This document shows positions 1 through 8,158 of a stretch of DNA of 33,737 bases, piece after piece. Every line of letters starts with the position of its first letter. Positions within the stretch are counted from its first letter, which is position 1. A program made the position numbers and the translations under genes. The notes below the pieces were generated by a model. That model was not told the DNA's origin, did not search any database, and saw only the letters and a program-made list of their open reading frames with translations. Source of the DNA: an uncultured Lachnospiraceae bacterium (GTDB lineage: Bacteria; Bacillota; Clostridia; Lachnospirales; Lachnospiraceae); contig CANAZK010000011.1 of NCBI GenBank assembly GCA_947366105.1, positions 1 through 33,737 of the forward strand, read 5' to 3'.

Positions 1-437
1 GTTCGGCTTCTGATAATATGAATGTCATTATGGCAATGAATATGGGCGGAGATGATTTTATAGCCAAACCTATTAACTTGGAAGTAATGACGTCTAAGAT
101 TCAGGCAATCCTCCGCCGGGCTTACGATATGGGAACAAAGATTCCTGTTTTAGAACATAGGGGCGCTGTCCTGAATTTGAATGATACTACTCTTACATAT
201 AATGGCGAATGTATCGGGCTTACAAGGAATGATTTTCGTATCTTGCAAACACTTATGGAAAATAAAGGAAAGGTTGTCAGCCGTGATGCACTGATGACAA
301 AACTTTGGCAAATAGATGTTTATGTAGAAGAAAACACGTTGACGGTTAATGTGAACAGACTCAGAAAGAAACTTGAAAATGCCGGTCTCACTGATTTCAT
401 TACAACTAAAATTGGCAGCGGATATATTGTGGAGTGA
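1..437 (+). CDS. Response regulator, OmpR/BceR type, 5'-truncated by the window edge
   Basis: This is the C-terminal part of a two-component response regulator that would control the peptide-resistance transporter downstream. The reading frame is open from base 3, so the ATG at 18 is internal and the true start lies outside the window. The visible receiver end has the MNMGGDDFIAKP segment, whose lysine is the conserved lysine next to the phosphorylation pocket. It is followed by a winged-helix DNA-binding domain with the typical LTRNDFRIL, GKVVSRDALM and TVNVNRLRKKLE stretches and the GSGYIV end. The stop lies 10 bases before the kinase start at 448, so the two genes are one transcript. The match to BceR/VraR-like regulators rests on the neighbours; the family assignment itself is secure. 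Confidence 0.93.
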   Translation, partial: SASDNMNVIMAMNMGGDDFIAKPINLEVMTSKIQAILRRAYDMGTKIPVLEHRGAVLNLNDTTLTYNGECIGLTRNDFRILQTLMENKGKVVSRDALMTKLWQIDVYVEENTLTVNVNRLRKKLENAGLTDFITTKIGSGYIVE

Positions 438-447
438 GGATTGTAAT

Positions 448-1455
448 ATGCAGCAGGATAAATGTTATAAAATTTTAGGCCGCTATTTACGCCAGCATTT
501 ATTTACAGCGCTGGTTTTTCTTGGATTTATCGGAATTTTCGGTATTGTTTTTCAACTATATGATTTAGAGACTGAAGCAGTATTTTATTCTGCCGGTCTT
601 TGCAGTTTGTTTGCAGCTGCAGTACTCTCAGTTCATTTCTTCTTTTATATAAAAAATCATCGTGAACGCATACGGATTCTAAAAAATATTCGTTTTCTGG
701 CAGATGAGCTTCCTGAACCGAAAACATTGGCGGAAGATGATTTGTCAGGGATGATTCATGAATTAAAGCGAATTTTAGAGATTAGTGAAACGGAACGGCA
801 AATGGAACGGAAAGAGAGTCTTGATTATTACACAACGTGGGTACATCAAATCAAGACGCCGATATCCACAATGAAGATGGTATTGGAAAGTGAAGATACG
901 GATGAACACAGAGAACTGCTGGCAGAGTTGTTCCGCATTGAGCAATATGTGGAAATGGTTTTAAGTTATCTTCGGCTTGGCAGCGAAACATCTGATTATA
1001 TGTTTAAAGAGTATGATTTGGACAGGATTATCCGTCAGGCAATTCACAAGTATGCATCCCAGTTTATCCGTCGTAAAATTCAATTGAAATACGACGGCGT
1101 AAATAGGAAAGTTTTGACAGATGAAAAATGGCTCTTGTTTATCATTGAGCAGATTTTATCCAACAGTATTAAATATACGCCGCAGGGTTCGGTAACAATT
1201 TCCGTAACACCGGATAAAATTCTAAAAATATCTGATACAGGAATCGGTATTGCGGCAGAGGATATTCCGAGAATATTTGATAAAGGATTTACCGGATACA
1301 ATGGGCGTTCCAATAAAAAATCAACGGGAATTGGTTTATATCTTTGCAAAACGGCAGCAGACAGGTTATCACACAAAATCAGTGTAGAGTCTGAGCCGGG
1401 AGTGGGAACAAGTGTTTTTATCGATCTGCATACCGATAAGTTAACATTAGAATAA
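448..1455 (+). CDS. Intramembrane-sensing histidine kinase, BceS type
   Basis: This 335-residue sensor kinase has two membrane segments near the N terminus, at about residues 20-42 and 48-70, with almost no extracellular loop. That is the hallmark of Bce-type kinases, which sense flux through their partner ABC transporter and not the peptide itself. The phosphoacceptor is His133 in WVHQIKTP. The ATP-binding domain shows NSIKYTP (N box), DTGIGI and STGIGLYL (G boxes). The start at 448 is preferred over an in-frame ATG at 373, because 373 lies inside the regulator gene and a GAGGA ribosome site sits just before 448. Transporter genes follow 117 bases later. Confidence 0.93.
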   Translation: MQQDKCYKILGRYLRQHLFTALVFLGFIGIFGIVFQLYDLETEAVFYSAGLCSLFAAAVLSVHFFFYIKNHRERIRILKNIRFLADELPEPKTLAEDDLSGMIHELKRILEISETERQMERKESLDYYTTWVHQIKTPISTMKMVLESEDTDEHRELLAELFRIEQYVEMVLSYLRLGSETSDYMFKEYDLDRIIRQAIHKYASQFIRRKIQLKYDGVNRKVLTDEKWLLFIIEQILSNSIKYTPQGSVTISVTPDKILKISDTGIGIAAEDIPRIFDKGFTGYNGRSNKKSTGIGLYLCKTAADRLSHKISVESEPGVGTSVFIDLHTDKLTLE

Positions 1456-1469
1456 AATTTATCTTACAA

Positions 1470-1531
1470 AAATGTCACACAAAACGGCTGAAATGTCACT
1501 CGATTAGATGTCGAGCATTTCAGTCGTTTTG
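1470..1531 (+). promoter_or_regulatory. Candidate regulator operator plus hairpin upstream of the ABC genes
   Basis: Two copies of AAATGTCAC lie at 1470-1478 and 1491-1499, exactly 21 bases apart, two helical turns, as expected for tandem OmpR-family monomer sites. The second copy overlaps a long inverted repeat (1480-1495 with 1516-1531, 15 of 16 positions paired). The hairpin could be an attenuator or terminator after the kinase, and the repeats could be the binding site of the upstream response regulator. Both roles are inference from position and symmetry. Confidence 0.45.
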
Positions 1532-1572
1532 TTAGAATAAGGACAGCAAAGAAAACAAGGAGGGAATTGAAT

Positions 1573-2340
1573 ATGGCTATTTTAGAAGTAAAGAATTTAC
1601 GAAAAATTTATACGACACGTTTCGGTGATAATAAAGTACAGGCGTTATCAAATGTATCGTTTACGGTAGAGCCGGGAGAATATGTTGCTATAATGGGGGA
1701 GTCAGGATCAGGTAAGACTACGCTCCTGAATATTCTTGCGGCGCTTGATAAACCCACGAGCGGTAAAGTACTGTTGGAAGGAAAGAGTCTTTCCACAGTG
1801 AAGGAAAGGGAAATCTCTGCTTTTCGCCGTGATAACCTTGGTTTTGTTTTTCAGGATTTTAATTTGCTGGATACTTTCAGCCTGCAGGATAACATTTTTC
1901 TTCCGTTGGTTTTGGCGGGTAAAAATTACGGTGAGATGAAAGGGCGTCTTATCCCTATAGCAAAGAAACTGGGAATCGTGGAGCTGCTTGCAAAATATCC
2001 GTATGAAGTTTCAGGTGGTCAGAAACAAAGGGCGGCAGTTGCGCGGGCTTTGATTACGAATCCAAAACTGGTGCTCGCCGACGAGCCGACTGGTGCGTTA
2101 GACTCTCGTTCGACAGATGGGCTCCTTCGTATTTTTAGTAACATTAACCGGGATGGTCAGACAATCTTGATGGTTACACATTCCGCAAAAGCAGCCAGTA
2201 ATGCGGGCCGGGTGTTATTTATCAAGGACGGTGAAGTATTCCATCAGATTTATCGCGGCGATAACACAAATGACCAGATGTATCAAAAGATATCTGATAC
2301 ATTGACTTTATTGGCAACAGGTGGTGAGCAGTATGAATAA
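1573..2340 (+). CDS. ABC transporter ATPase, BceA/MacB-like
   Basis: This 255-residue ATPase powers the peptide-resistance transporter at the inner face of the membrane. It shows Walker A GESGSGKTT, the Q-loop VFQDFNLLD, the signature VSGGQKQR and Walker B LVLADEPTGALD, followed by the H-loop MVTHS. The LDSRS stretch after Walker B is typical of the lipoprotein/peptide export (LolD/MacB/BceA) branch. A TTG at 1567 is in frame, but AAGGAGGG at 1557-1564 is ideally spaced for the ATG at 1573. The end overlaps the permease start by 8 bases, which implies translational coupling. Confidence 0.95.
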   Translation: MAILEVKNLRKIYTTRFGDNKVQALSNVSFTVEPGEYVAIMGESGSGKTTLLNILAALDKPTSGKVLLEGKSLSTVKEREISAFRRDNLGFVFQDFNLLDTFSLQDNIFLPLVLAGKNYGEMKGRLIPIAKKLGIVELLAKYPYEVSGGQKQRAAVARALITNPKLVLADEPTGALDSRSTDGLLRIFSNINRDGQTILMVTHSAKAASNAGRVLFIKDGEVFHQIYRGDNTNDQMYQKISDTLTLLATGGEQYE

Positions 2341-4330
2341 TAGATTTTTTTTAAAACTTGCTGCAAGCAATATCAAAAAGAACAGCAAGACGTATATTCC
2401 TTATATCCTGACCTGTATAATGACGGTTACAATGTTCTATATTGTAAAATCGCTGTCAATGAATCCGGGGCTTGAAAGAATGATCGGCGGAGATACATTG
2501 ACATCTATGATGTTTTTTGGAAGTATTATCGTCGGTATGTTTGCGCTTATCTTCTTGTTTTATACCAATAGCTTTTTGGTAAAGAGAAGAAAAAAAGAAT
2601 TTGGTGTTTTCAACATACTTGGTATGGAAAAATCTCATTTGGCAAAGACCTTGGCATGGGAGAATCTGTATGTGACTTTGATCAGTCTTGCGGGAGGAAT
2701 TATTTTTGGTATCGCATTAGATAAAGTAATGTATCTGCTGATTTTACAGGTGATTGGGACGGATGTTACGCTTGGATTTTTTATTTCCGGCAAAGCAGTT
2801 TTAACGACGGTATTACTTTTTATTGGCATCTTTTTGCTGATATTTTTGAACTCTGTACGTCAGATTCAGACATCCGATCCAATTGAACTGCTTAAGGCGG
2901 GAAACACCGGCGAAAAGGAGCCGAAAACAAAGTTATTAACTGCAATATCAGGCGCCGTTTGTATAGGTATTGGTTATTATATTGCTCTTACAACGGAAAA
3001 CCCGCTTGCCTCTCTTATAATGTTTTTTGCAGCGGTTATGCTCGTTATTCTTGGCACATATATGCTTTTTACCGCGGGCAGTATCGCACTTTTGAAGATG
3101 CTTCGTAAGAATAAAAAGTATTACTATAAGACAAAACATTTTATAAGTATTTCAGGTATGCTGTATCGTATGAAACAAAATGCGGTAGGGCTCGCTAATA
3201 TTTGCATTTTATCTACTGCTGTTTTGGTTATGATTTCCTCTACTTCTTCGCTGATGCTTGGGATGGAGGATGTAATTAAAACCCGTTATCCGAATGACTT
3301 TGTTGTTTATTCAGAGGAGGATGCAAAAAGAAGTTATGAAGGATTTGATAAGGTGCGCGAGCTTCAGAAAGAAATGAATTTGGCAGTTACGGGAGAAACG
3401 CAGTATTCCTATCTTGCGTTTTCCACTATCAACGATAAGGATACTTTTATAGTCGGTGGTACCGGTGCGGTTACGGCAATTAATGATATTGCTAATCTTA
3501 TTTTTGTTACACTTGACGAATACAATGCTGTTATGGGAACGAACAAAACATTGGCGGATGACGAAATCCTTATTTATTCAAACCGCTTACCGTTTGAATA
3601 TGCAGAGCTTAAGGTTTTTGATAAGAAATATCAGATAAAAGAAACATTGGATGAATTTTTAGGAAATGGTATCATCGCAGCGAATATGGCAAACAGCCAT
3701 TTTATTGTCGTACCAAATCAGATGGAAATTCAAAGCTTGTATGTAAAGCAGAAGGAGGCGCTTGCAGATATATCAAGTGAGATTCGTTATTTTTATGGAT
3801 TCGATTCTGCTGCGGATGAGGAAGAACTGGATGCTTTTTATGACGCAATGGTAGAATTATACGTAAGAAATGAGTATCAGGCAACGTTGGAATCAAGGAG
3901 TGAGGCGAAAGTAAATTTTATCGGTTTCTACGGCGGATTTTTCTTCGTTGGTATTTTCCTCGGAATTTTATTTATAATGGCAACGGTTTTAATTATCTAT
4001 TACAAACAGATTTCAGAAGGTTATGATGATAAAGAACGCTTTGAAATCATGCAGAAAGTCGGTATGAATCGGGAGGAGGTAAAGGCTTCCATTCATTCGC
4101 AGGTGCTGACAGTATTCTTCCTGCCGTTAATTGTAGCGGGTATTCATGTTGCGGCGGCATTTCCGATGATTATAAAATTACTTGCGCTTTTGAACCTTTT
4201 GAATGTGCAGTTATATCTGACTTGTACAATAATTTGTTTCCTGGTGTTTGCAGTGATGTATTTGCTCATTTACTTGTTGACCGCGAAGACATACTATAAA
4301 ATTGTAAGTGTTCATTTAAAGCTTATCTGA
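2333..4330 (+). CDS. FtsX-type ABC permease of a peptide-resistance transporter, BceB type
   Basis: This 665-residue permease is the membrane half of the Bce-type transporter. In Bacillus these transporters protect cell-wall lipid II-cycle intermediates from bacitracin and similar peptides, and also activate their kinase. Predicted membrane segments start at about residues 18, 55, 105, 150, 195, 225 and 285. A large extracellular domain follows, roughly residues 310-530, and three more segments lie at the C terminus. That ten-segment plan with one big loop between segments 7 and 8 is the BceB layout. The ATG at 2333 is chosen because a GGTGGTGAG ribosome site precedes it, and the gene starts inside the ATPase gene. 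The substrate cannot be read from sequence. Confidence 0.93.
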   Translation: MNNRFFLKLAASNIKKNSKTYIPYILTCIMTVTMFYIVKSLSMNPGLERMIGGDTLTSMMFFGSIIVGMFALIFLFYTNSFLVKRRKKEFGVFNILGMEKSHLAKTLAWENLYVTLISLAGGIIFGIALDKVMYLLILQVIGTDVTLGFFISGKAVLTTVLLFIGIFLLIFLNSVRQIQTSDPIELLKAGNTGEKEPKTKLLTAISGAVCIGIGYYIALTTENPLASLIMFFAAVMLVILGTYMLFTAGSIALLKMLRKNKKYYYKTKHFISISGMLYRMKQNAVGLANICILSTAVLVMISSTSSLMLGMEDVIKTRYPNDFVVYSEEDAKRSYEGFDKVRELQKEMNLAVTGETQYSYLAFSTINDKDTFIVGGTGAVTAINDIANLIFVTLDEYNAVMGTNKTLADDEILIYSNRLPFEYAELKVFDKKYQIKETLDEFLGNGIIAANMANSHFIVVPNQMEIQSLYVKQKEALADISSEIRYFYGFDSAADEEELDAFYDAMVELYVRNEYQATLESRSEAKVNFIGFYGGFFFVGIFLGILFIMATVLIIYYKQISEGYDDKERFEIMQKVGMNREEVKASIHSQVLTVFFLPLIVAGIHVAAAFPMIIKLLALLNLLNVQLYLTCTIICFLVFAVMYLLIYLLTAKTYYKIVSVHLKLI

Positions 4331-4755
4331 AACGTACTTCCGCCGTTTGGAGTATCCAAAACACGAAGTTCGAGGGGCATATGTTCTGCCAGCATTTTTG
4401 CAATACTAAGTCCTAGTCCTGAGTGTTCTTTATCGTTTCGAGACTTGTCTGCACGATAAAAGCGGTCAAAGATTTGAAGCTTTTGCCCATCAGGTATTCC
4501 CCTGCCGTGGTCAATTATGCAGACGGATAAATGTTTTGCCTGCAGGTTGGCGGATATCTGGACAGCAGAGTTCTCTTCTGAACAGCCGTAGGCAATGGCA
4601 TTATCTAAAAAAATAGATAATATCTGATAAATCCATTGGTAATTTCCGTAGACCTTTGGAAGAAATTCATTTGGAAGCAGTAAGTTTAATTTAATCCCCT
4701 TTGAATTGCATAGAGGTTCATAGGCTTCAAAAATCTGTAAAAGCAGTAGCTTCGG
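4312..4755 (-). pseudogene. C-terminal remnant of a second sensor histidine kinase
   Basis: The minus strand encodes about 147 residues with no start codon, covering only the ATP-binding domain of a histidine kinase. An N-box-like region FLDNAIAYG is followed by IDHGRGIP (G1), a FDRFYRADKS F-box, SGLGLSIAKML (G2) and NGGSTFQIS, then the stop. The frame remains open up to about 4755, where it runs into a palindrome and G+C-rich element DNA. The sensor, membrane and His-box portions are absent. It is convergent with the permease gene and its last bases overlap the permease 3' end by about 19 bases. It was probably a complete gene before the rearrangement at 4750-5470. Confidence 0.85.
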
Positions 4756-4771
4756 GCCAACATGGCCCGAG
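4750..4771. repeat. Palindrome copy 1 at the left junction of the element remnant
   Basis: TTCGGGCCA at 4751-4759 pairs with TGGCCCGA at 4763-4770 around a three-base loop. A near-identical palindrome occurs at 5163-5185. It lies just beyond the stop of the minus-strand CD1845-like gene, so it could be that gene's terminator stem, and it also marks the point where the kinase remnant ends. Confidence 0.75.
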
Positions 4772-4777
4772 GTTCTA

Positions 4778-5068
4778 TCAGCTTACAAGGAACCGGCACA
4801 GAGCGGATTTCCCGCCGTCCAGCACTCCGATCAGCGAGCCAGCCACCGCCTGCAAGCCATACGGAGAGAGCAGGAAAGCAAGGAACAGGAACACGAACCC
4901 GCCCAGCGGTGTCGGCGTGAAAAAGAGGCCAATCCCGAGGACAGCGACAATGACCGAGGCAATCGTCAGGAAGAAGGCACAGAGGTCAAAGAGGAACCAG
5001 CACAGGGCGGTCAGCAGGGCGAGGACAAGGGCAAAGGGAGCGGCGATTACTTTCAATATCATCTTCAT
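4778..5068 (-). CDS. CD1845-like small membrane protein of conjugative elements
   Basis: This 96-residue, very hydrophobic protein has two or three predicted membrane segments (about residues 5-28, 30-52 and 55-75) and a short polar end. It resembles the CD1845 family found in the transfer region of Tn1549-like elements in gut Firmicutes. The molecular role of the family is unknown to me. The gene appears intact: ATG at 5068 with a GAGG ribosome site upstream, and a stop close to the palindrome at 4750-4771. Its codon choice is much more G+C-rich than the surrounding genes. Because the rest of the element is missing, it is likely non-functional in transfer. Confidence 0.75.
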   Translation of the reverse strand: MKMILKVIAAPFALVLALLTALCWFLFDLCAFFLTIASVIVAVLGIGLFFTPTPLGGFVFLFLAFLLSPYGLQAVAGSLIGVLDGGKSALCRFLVS

Positions 5069-5162
5069 AGTGAAAACCTCTTTCTTATCTTTCTACCTAC
5101 ATTTTACCATGTCTGCCCGTGGACATAAATGTTGCGAATGATTAGTGAAATCTGTCCCCGGG

Positions 5163-5185
5163 CTTCGGGCCATGCTGGCCCGAAG
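5163..5185. repeat. Palindrome copy 2, perfect 10-bp arms
   Basis: CTTCGGGCCA at 5163-5172 pairs perfectly with TGGCCCGAAG at 5176-5185 around TGC. It is nearly the same sequence as the palindrome at 4750-4771, and the two bracket the CD1845-like gene. They are probably intergenic hairpins of the parent element, though recombination between such repeats could also help explain the scar. Confidence 0.75.
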
Positions 5186-5189
5186 TGGT

Positions 5190-5233
5190 AAAAAAAGAAC
5201 AGGGCGGCAGGCCCATCCGTGAACCTGCCGCCC
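5190..5233 (-). terminator. Rho-independent terminator after mobC
   Basis: On the minus strand a 10-bp G+C stem (5224-5233 with 5202-5211) is followed by a run of seven T residues (5190-5196). It lies just past the mobC stop, as expected for a terminator ending the mobC transcript. Confidence 0.8.
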
Positions 5234-5238
5234 TCGTC

Positions 5239-5469
5239 TTACTTTGCCACCAGCGCGGAGAGCTCCCGCAGGATCTCCGACACCTGCCCCCACAGCTTTT
5301 CATAGTCCCGCCGCAGGCCGTCTATTTCCTCCGGGTAAACCCCGTAGGTGTTGGCGTGAACCGCCACCTGATTGAGATTGTTGGAACAGCGGCGCTGCAA
5401 GGACACCAGCTCCTTGACCGGGGCAAGGTCTACATGGAGAATGTAGCCGTTGAGCGCCATCTTCCGCAA
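5239..5469 (-). pseudogene. mobC: MobC relaxosome protein, N-terminally truncated
   Basis: About 75 residues of the C-terminal half of a MobC-type mobilization protein (Pfam MobC, PF05713) remain. MobC helps the relaxase open DNA at oriT. The diagnostic stretch SNNLNQVAVHANTYG is present, followed by an amphipathic tail. The usual N-terminal ribbon-helix-helix part is missing: recognisable similarity begins at RKMALNGY and the frame then runs into DNA belonging to the M20 peptidase gene. The only start codons near the break are internal, so I treat it as a broken gene. It is followed by its own terminator at 5190-5233. Confidence 0.75.
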
Positions 5470-6724
5470 TGACAGAAATCTGATTGATTACAAGGAATTT
5501 GAAAAGTTTCAAAAGCTTCTGCCAAAGCTTTTTCCGAAGGTTCATGAGACCTGCCCAAGAGAATTTGCAGGGGAGACAGGGATGCTCTACTATTGGAAGG
5601 GGAAATCATCCGACAGACCGGTGGTGCTTATGTCTCACTATGATGTGGTTCCGGCAGAGGAAAGTCGGTGGGAGAAGCCGGCTTTTGAAGGGATTGTGGA
5701 AAATAATGTTCTTTGGGGACGGGGAACACTGGACACAAAGGCAACGTTTTGTGGTATTATGGAAGCAGCGGAGAGTCTGATCGGAGAGGGATTCCTGCCG
5801 GAACATGATATCTATTTCTCCTTTTCGGGAGATGAGGAAATTAACGGTCCCAGCTGCCCGGCAATCGTAAAGCTTTTAGAGCAGAGAGGCGTAAAGCCGG
5901 CCCTTGTTGTGGACGAGGGAGGAGCGGTTCTTGACAATATTTTTCCGGGGGTAAAAAAGGAATGTGCCCTGATTGGAATTGCGGAGAAAGGAATCATGAA
6001 CGTGAAATTTACAGCGGCGGGGCAGGGAGGCCACGCGTCCATGCCTCCGGTTCATACCCATGTGGGAGAATTGTCGAAGGAGGTGGTGGATGTGGAGAAT
6101 CATCCGTTTCCAATGCAACTTACCAAGCCTGTGAAAGAAATGTTTGACACGTTGGGAAGGCATTCCGGTTTGGCATACCGGATTCTCTTTGCAAATATGT
6201 GGTGCTTTAGGGGAATACTCGACAGAGTGTGTAAAAAAGCCGGAGGAGAACTTAATGCCATGGTGAGGACAACCTGCGCCGTGACAAGAATGGAAGGAAG
6301 CAAGGCCTACAATGTAATACCGCCGGCTGCCTCTGTGGGCATGAACTTAAGACTCCTCGGAAAGGATACCATGGATTCGGCAAAAACATATTTGGAACAG
6401 GTGATTCATAATGAGAACATTCAGGTGGAGATTGTGGAGGGAAACAATCCTTCCATTGAATCGGATACAGACTGTGAAGAGTGGAGGAGGCTTTCAAAGG
6501 CGGTGGCGGACACATGGCCGGAAGCGCTGGTATCGCCTTATCTCATGATGGCGGGAAGTGATTCCAGACATTACTGCAGAATTACGGACCGGGTGTACAG
6601 ATTTTCTGCAATGAAACTCACGAAGGAAGAAATGGGAATGATTCATGGCAACAATGAACGTATTCCGTTAACTACGCTTGTGAAGACGGTAGAATTTTTT
6701 GAACGGCTGATACGGGAGTGTTAA
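5450..6724 (+). pseudogene. M20 family metallopeptidase missing its N terminus
   Basis: The frame encodes most of an M20 peptidase (carboxypeptidase S-like branch). The metal-site motifs are present: LMSHYDVVP (His), GRGTLDTKA (bridging Asp), SGDEEINGP (catalytic Glu pair), and the dimerisation-domain [10 protein letters not shown]. Related proteins usually carry about 60-70 more residues at the N terminus, often a membrane anchor. Here only the part from about [11 protein letters not shown] onward looks native; the first six residues are read from antisense mobC sequence. The only upstream start is TTG at 5450 without a convincing ribosome site. It is therefore probably a decayed or poorly expressed gene, although the catalytic core is intact. 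It sits 17 bases before dsdA. Confidence 0.8.
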
Positions 6725-6741
6725 AGAAGTAAGGAGGTAGT

Positions 6742-8025
6742 ATGGATATTATCAGAAGTTTACAGAAGGAAGAGGAGCTTGTGTGGATAAATCCGAAATG
6801 CAATAGGAATATGGCGGAAGAACATGGGCTTACCATGGCTGATGTGGAAGATGCAGAGAAAAGATTGGAACGGTTTGCTCCTTTCATTATGAAATGTTTC
6901 CCTGAGACGGCGGCTTTGCAGGGAATGATAGAATCTCCTTTGGCGGAGATTGGGAAAATGAAGGAAGCCTTGGGCGTGAAAGGAAAACTTCTTCTCAAGC
7001 AGGACAGTGAACTTTCGGTAGCAGGCTCCGTAAAGGCAAGGGGCGGTATCTACGAGGTTCTAAAGCATACGGAGGAGTTGGCGGTTCTGCACGGTTTGTT
7101 GAGTGAAGACTTGGAAAATGAAGACTATGCGAAGCTTGCGGAGGGAAAGTATAAAGAATTCTTTTCACAGTATACGATTCAGGTGGGTTCTACAGGAAAC
7201 TTGGGACTCAGCATCGGAATTACAAGCGCGGCGGTGGGATACCGTGTTATCGTGCACATGTCGGCAGACGCCAAAGAATGGAAAAAAGAGCTGCTAAGAA
7301 GCCACGGGGTGACTGTGGTGGAATACGAATCGGATTACAGCGAGGCTGTGAAGAATGGAAGAAGGCTTTCTGACCAGGATCCCAAAAGTTATTTTGTAGA
7401 TGATGAGAATTCCAAGAATCTGTTTCTCGGATATGCGGTGGCGGCGAAGCGTCTGAAAGGTCAGCTTGAGAACCGAAAAATAAAGGTAGACGGTGACCAC
7501 CCTCTGTTTGTCTATATTCCATGCGGAGTGGGCGGGGCTCCTGGGGGAGTGACATTCGGACTTAAAGAGATATTCGGAGAGTATGTGCATTGTTTCTTTG
7601 TGGAGCCGGTTCAGGCGCCGTGTATGCTGCTTGGCATGGCAACGGGAAAACACAACGATATCTGTGTGCAGGATATTGGTCTTACGGGAATGACCCATGC
7701 GGATGGTTTGGCGGTTGGACGTCCGTCCGGATTCGTAGGTAAAGTGATGGAGCCGAGACTCTCAGGAATATTTACGATTAAGGACGGGAAACTCTATGAT
7801 TATATGCGGAGTCTTAAAGAGACAGAAGACATTTTTATTGAGCCGAGCGCCTGTGCGGCCTTCGAGGGAGCCGCGAAAATTACGGAATATGAAGAGGCGA
7901 AAGATTATCTTGAGAGGCTTGGTCTTACGGGGAAGATGGGGAATGCAGTTCATGTTGCATGGGCGACCGGTGGAAAGCTTGTGCCAAAGGAGATACGAAA
8001 AGTGTTTGAAGAGATGTATCTGTAA
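6742..8025 (+). CDS. dsdA: D-serine dehydratase (D-serine ammonia-lyase)
   Basis: This 427-residue PLP enzyme converts D-serine to pyruvate and ammonia in the cytoplasm. The cofactor lysine is Lys98 in GSVKARGG, and GSTGNLGLS forms the phosphate-binding turn. The C-terminal part with PCGVGGAPGG and the long DGLAVGRPSG segment is typical of DsdA; length is close to the family's about 440. The start has AAGGAGG a few bases upstream. It lies 17 bases after the M20 peptidase, so both were probably one operon that broke down peptides and D-serine. With the peptidase promoter region lost, dsdA may now depend on read-through or an unseen promoter. Confidence 0.93.
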   Translation: MDIIRSLQKEEELVWINPKCNRNMAEEHGLTMADVEDAEKRLERFAPFIMKCFPETAALQGMIESPLAEIGKMKEALGVKGKLLLKQDSELSVAGSVKARGGIYEVLKHTEELAVLHGLLSEDLENEDYAKLAEGKYKEFFSQYTIQVGSTGNLGLSIGITSAAVGYRVIVHMSADAKEWKKELLRSHGVTVVEYESDYSEAVKNGRRLSDQDPKSYFVDDENSKNLFLGYAVAAKRLKGQLENRKIKVDGDHPLFVYIPCGVGGAPGGVTFGLKEIFGEYVHCFFVEPVQAPCMLLGMATGKHNDICVQDIGLTGMTHADGLAVGRPSGFVGKVMEPRLSGIFTIKDGKLYDYMRSLKETEDIFIEPSACAAFEGAAKITEYEEAKDYLERLGLTGKMGNAVHVAWATGGKLVPKEIRKVFEEMYL

Positions 8026-8070
8026 CATTAGGAAATAATAAAAAATATAGAAACAAGGTTAACTTTTTAT

Positions 8071-8108
8071 AAACAACTGCGGCTTTCTAAAGTAGCAGTT
8101 GTTTTTTT
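8071..8108 (+). terminator. Rho-independent terminator after dsdA
   Basis: AAACAACTGC at 8071-8080 pairs with GCAGTTGTTT at 8095-8104 and runs into a T tract ending at 8108. It separates dsdA from the RND pump gene. Confidence 0.9.
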
Positions 8109-8117
8109 GAATGGGTG

Positions 8118-8126
8118 TGATATAGT
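8118..8126 (+). promoter_or_regulatory. Candidate extended -10 promoter for the RND gene
   Basis: TGA followed by TATAGT (8121-8126) forms an extended -10 element 33 bases before the RND start codon. No good -35 is visible because the terminator T tract occupies that place. Confidence 0.4.
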
Positions 8127-8158
8127 AGATATCAAGTTGAAAAGAAAGAGGGAAAGAC

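Larger units (their letters stand above)
4750..5469 (-). mobile_element. Remnant of a Tn1549/CTn-like conjugative element
   Basis: This roughly 720-base block is visibly richer in G and C than the flanks and encodes, on the minus strand, two proteins of the Tn1549-type conjugation region: the end of MobC and a CD1845-like small membrane protein. No relaxase, integrase, excisionase or element end is present. Both neighbours, a minus-strand kinase and a plus-strand M20 peptidase, are cut at the block's edges. The simplest reading is that an element inserted between two divergent genes and later suffered large deletions reaching into both. A chimeric assembly join is the alternative. Element type is inferred from the two proteins. 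Confidence 0.75.

Noticed and set aside
4701..5141. 146-codon plus-strand open frame
   Set aside because: It is antisense to the kinase remnant and to the CD1845-like gene, has no ribosome site, and is basic low-complexity sequence typical of a shadow of G+C-rich DNA.
5163..5185. Paired palindromes read as insertion-sequence terminal repeats
   Set aside because: Only a small membrane protein lies between them, no transposase is seen, and no target-site duplication is visible; element-internal hairpins are more likely.
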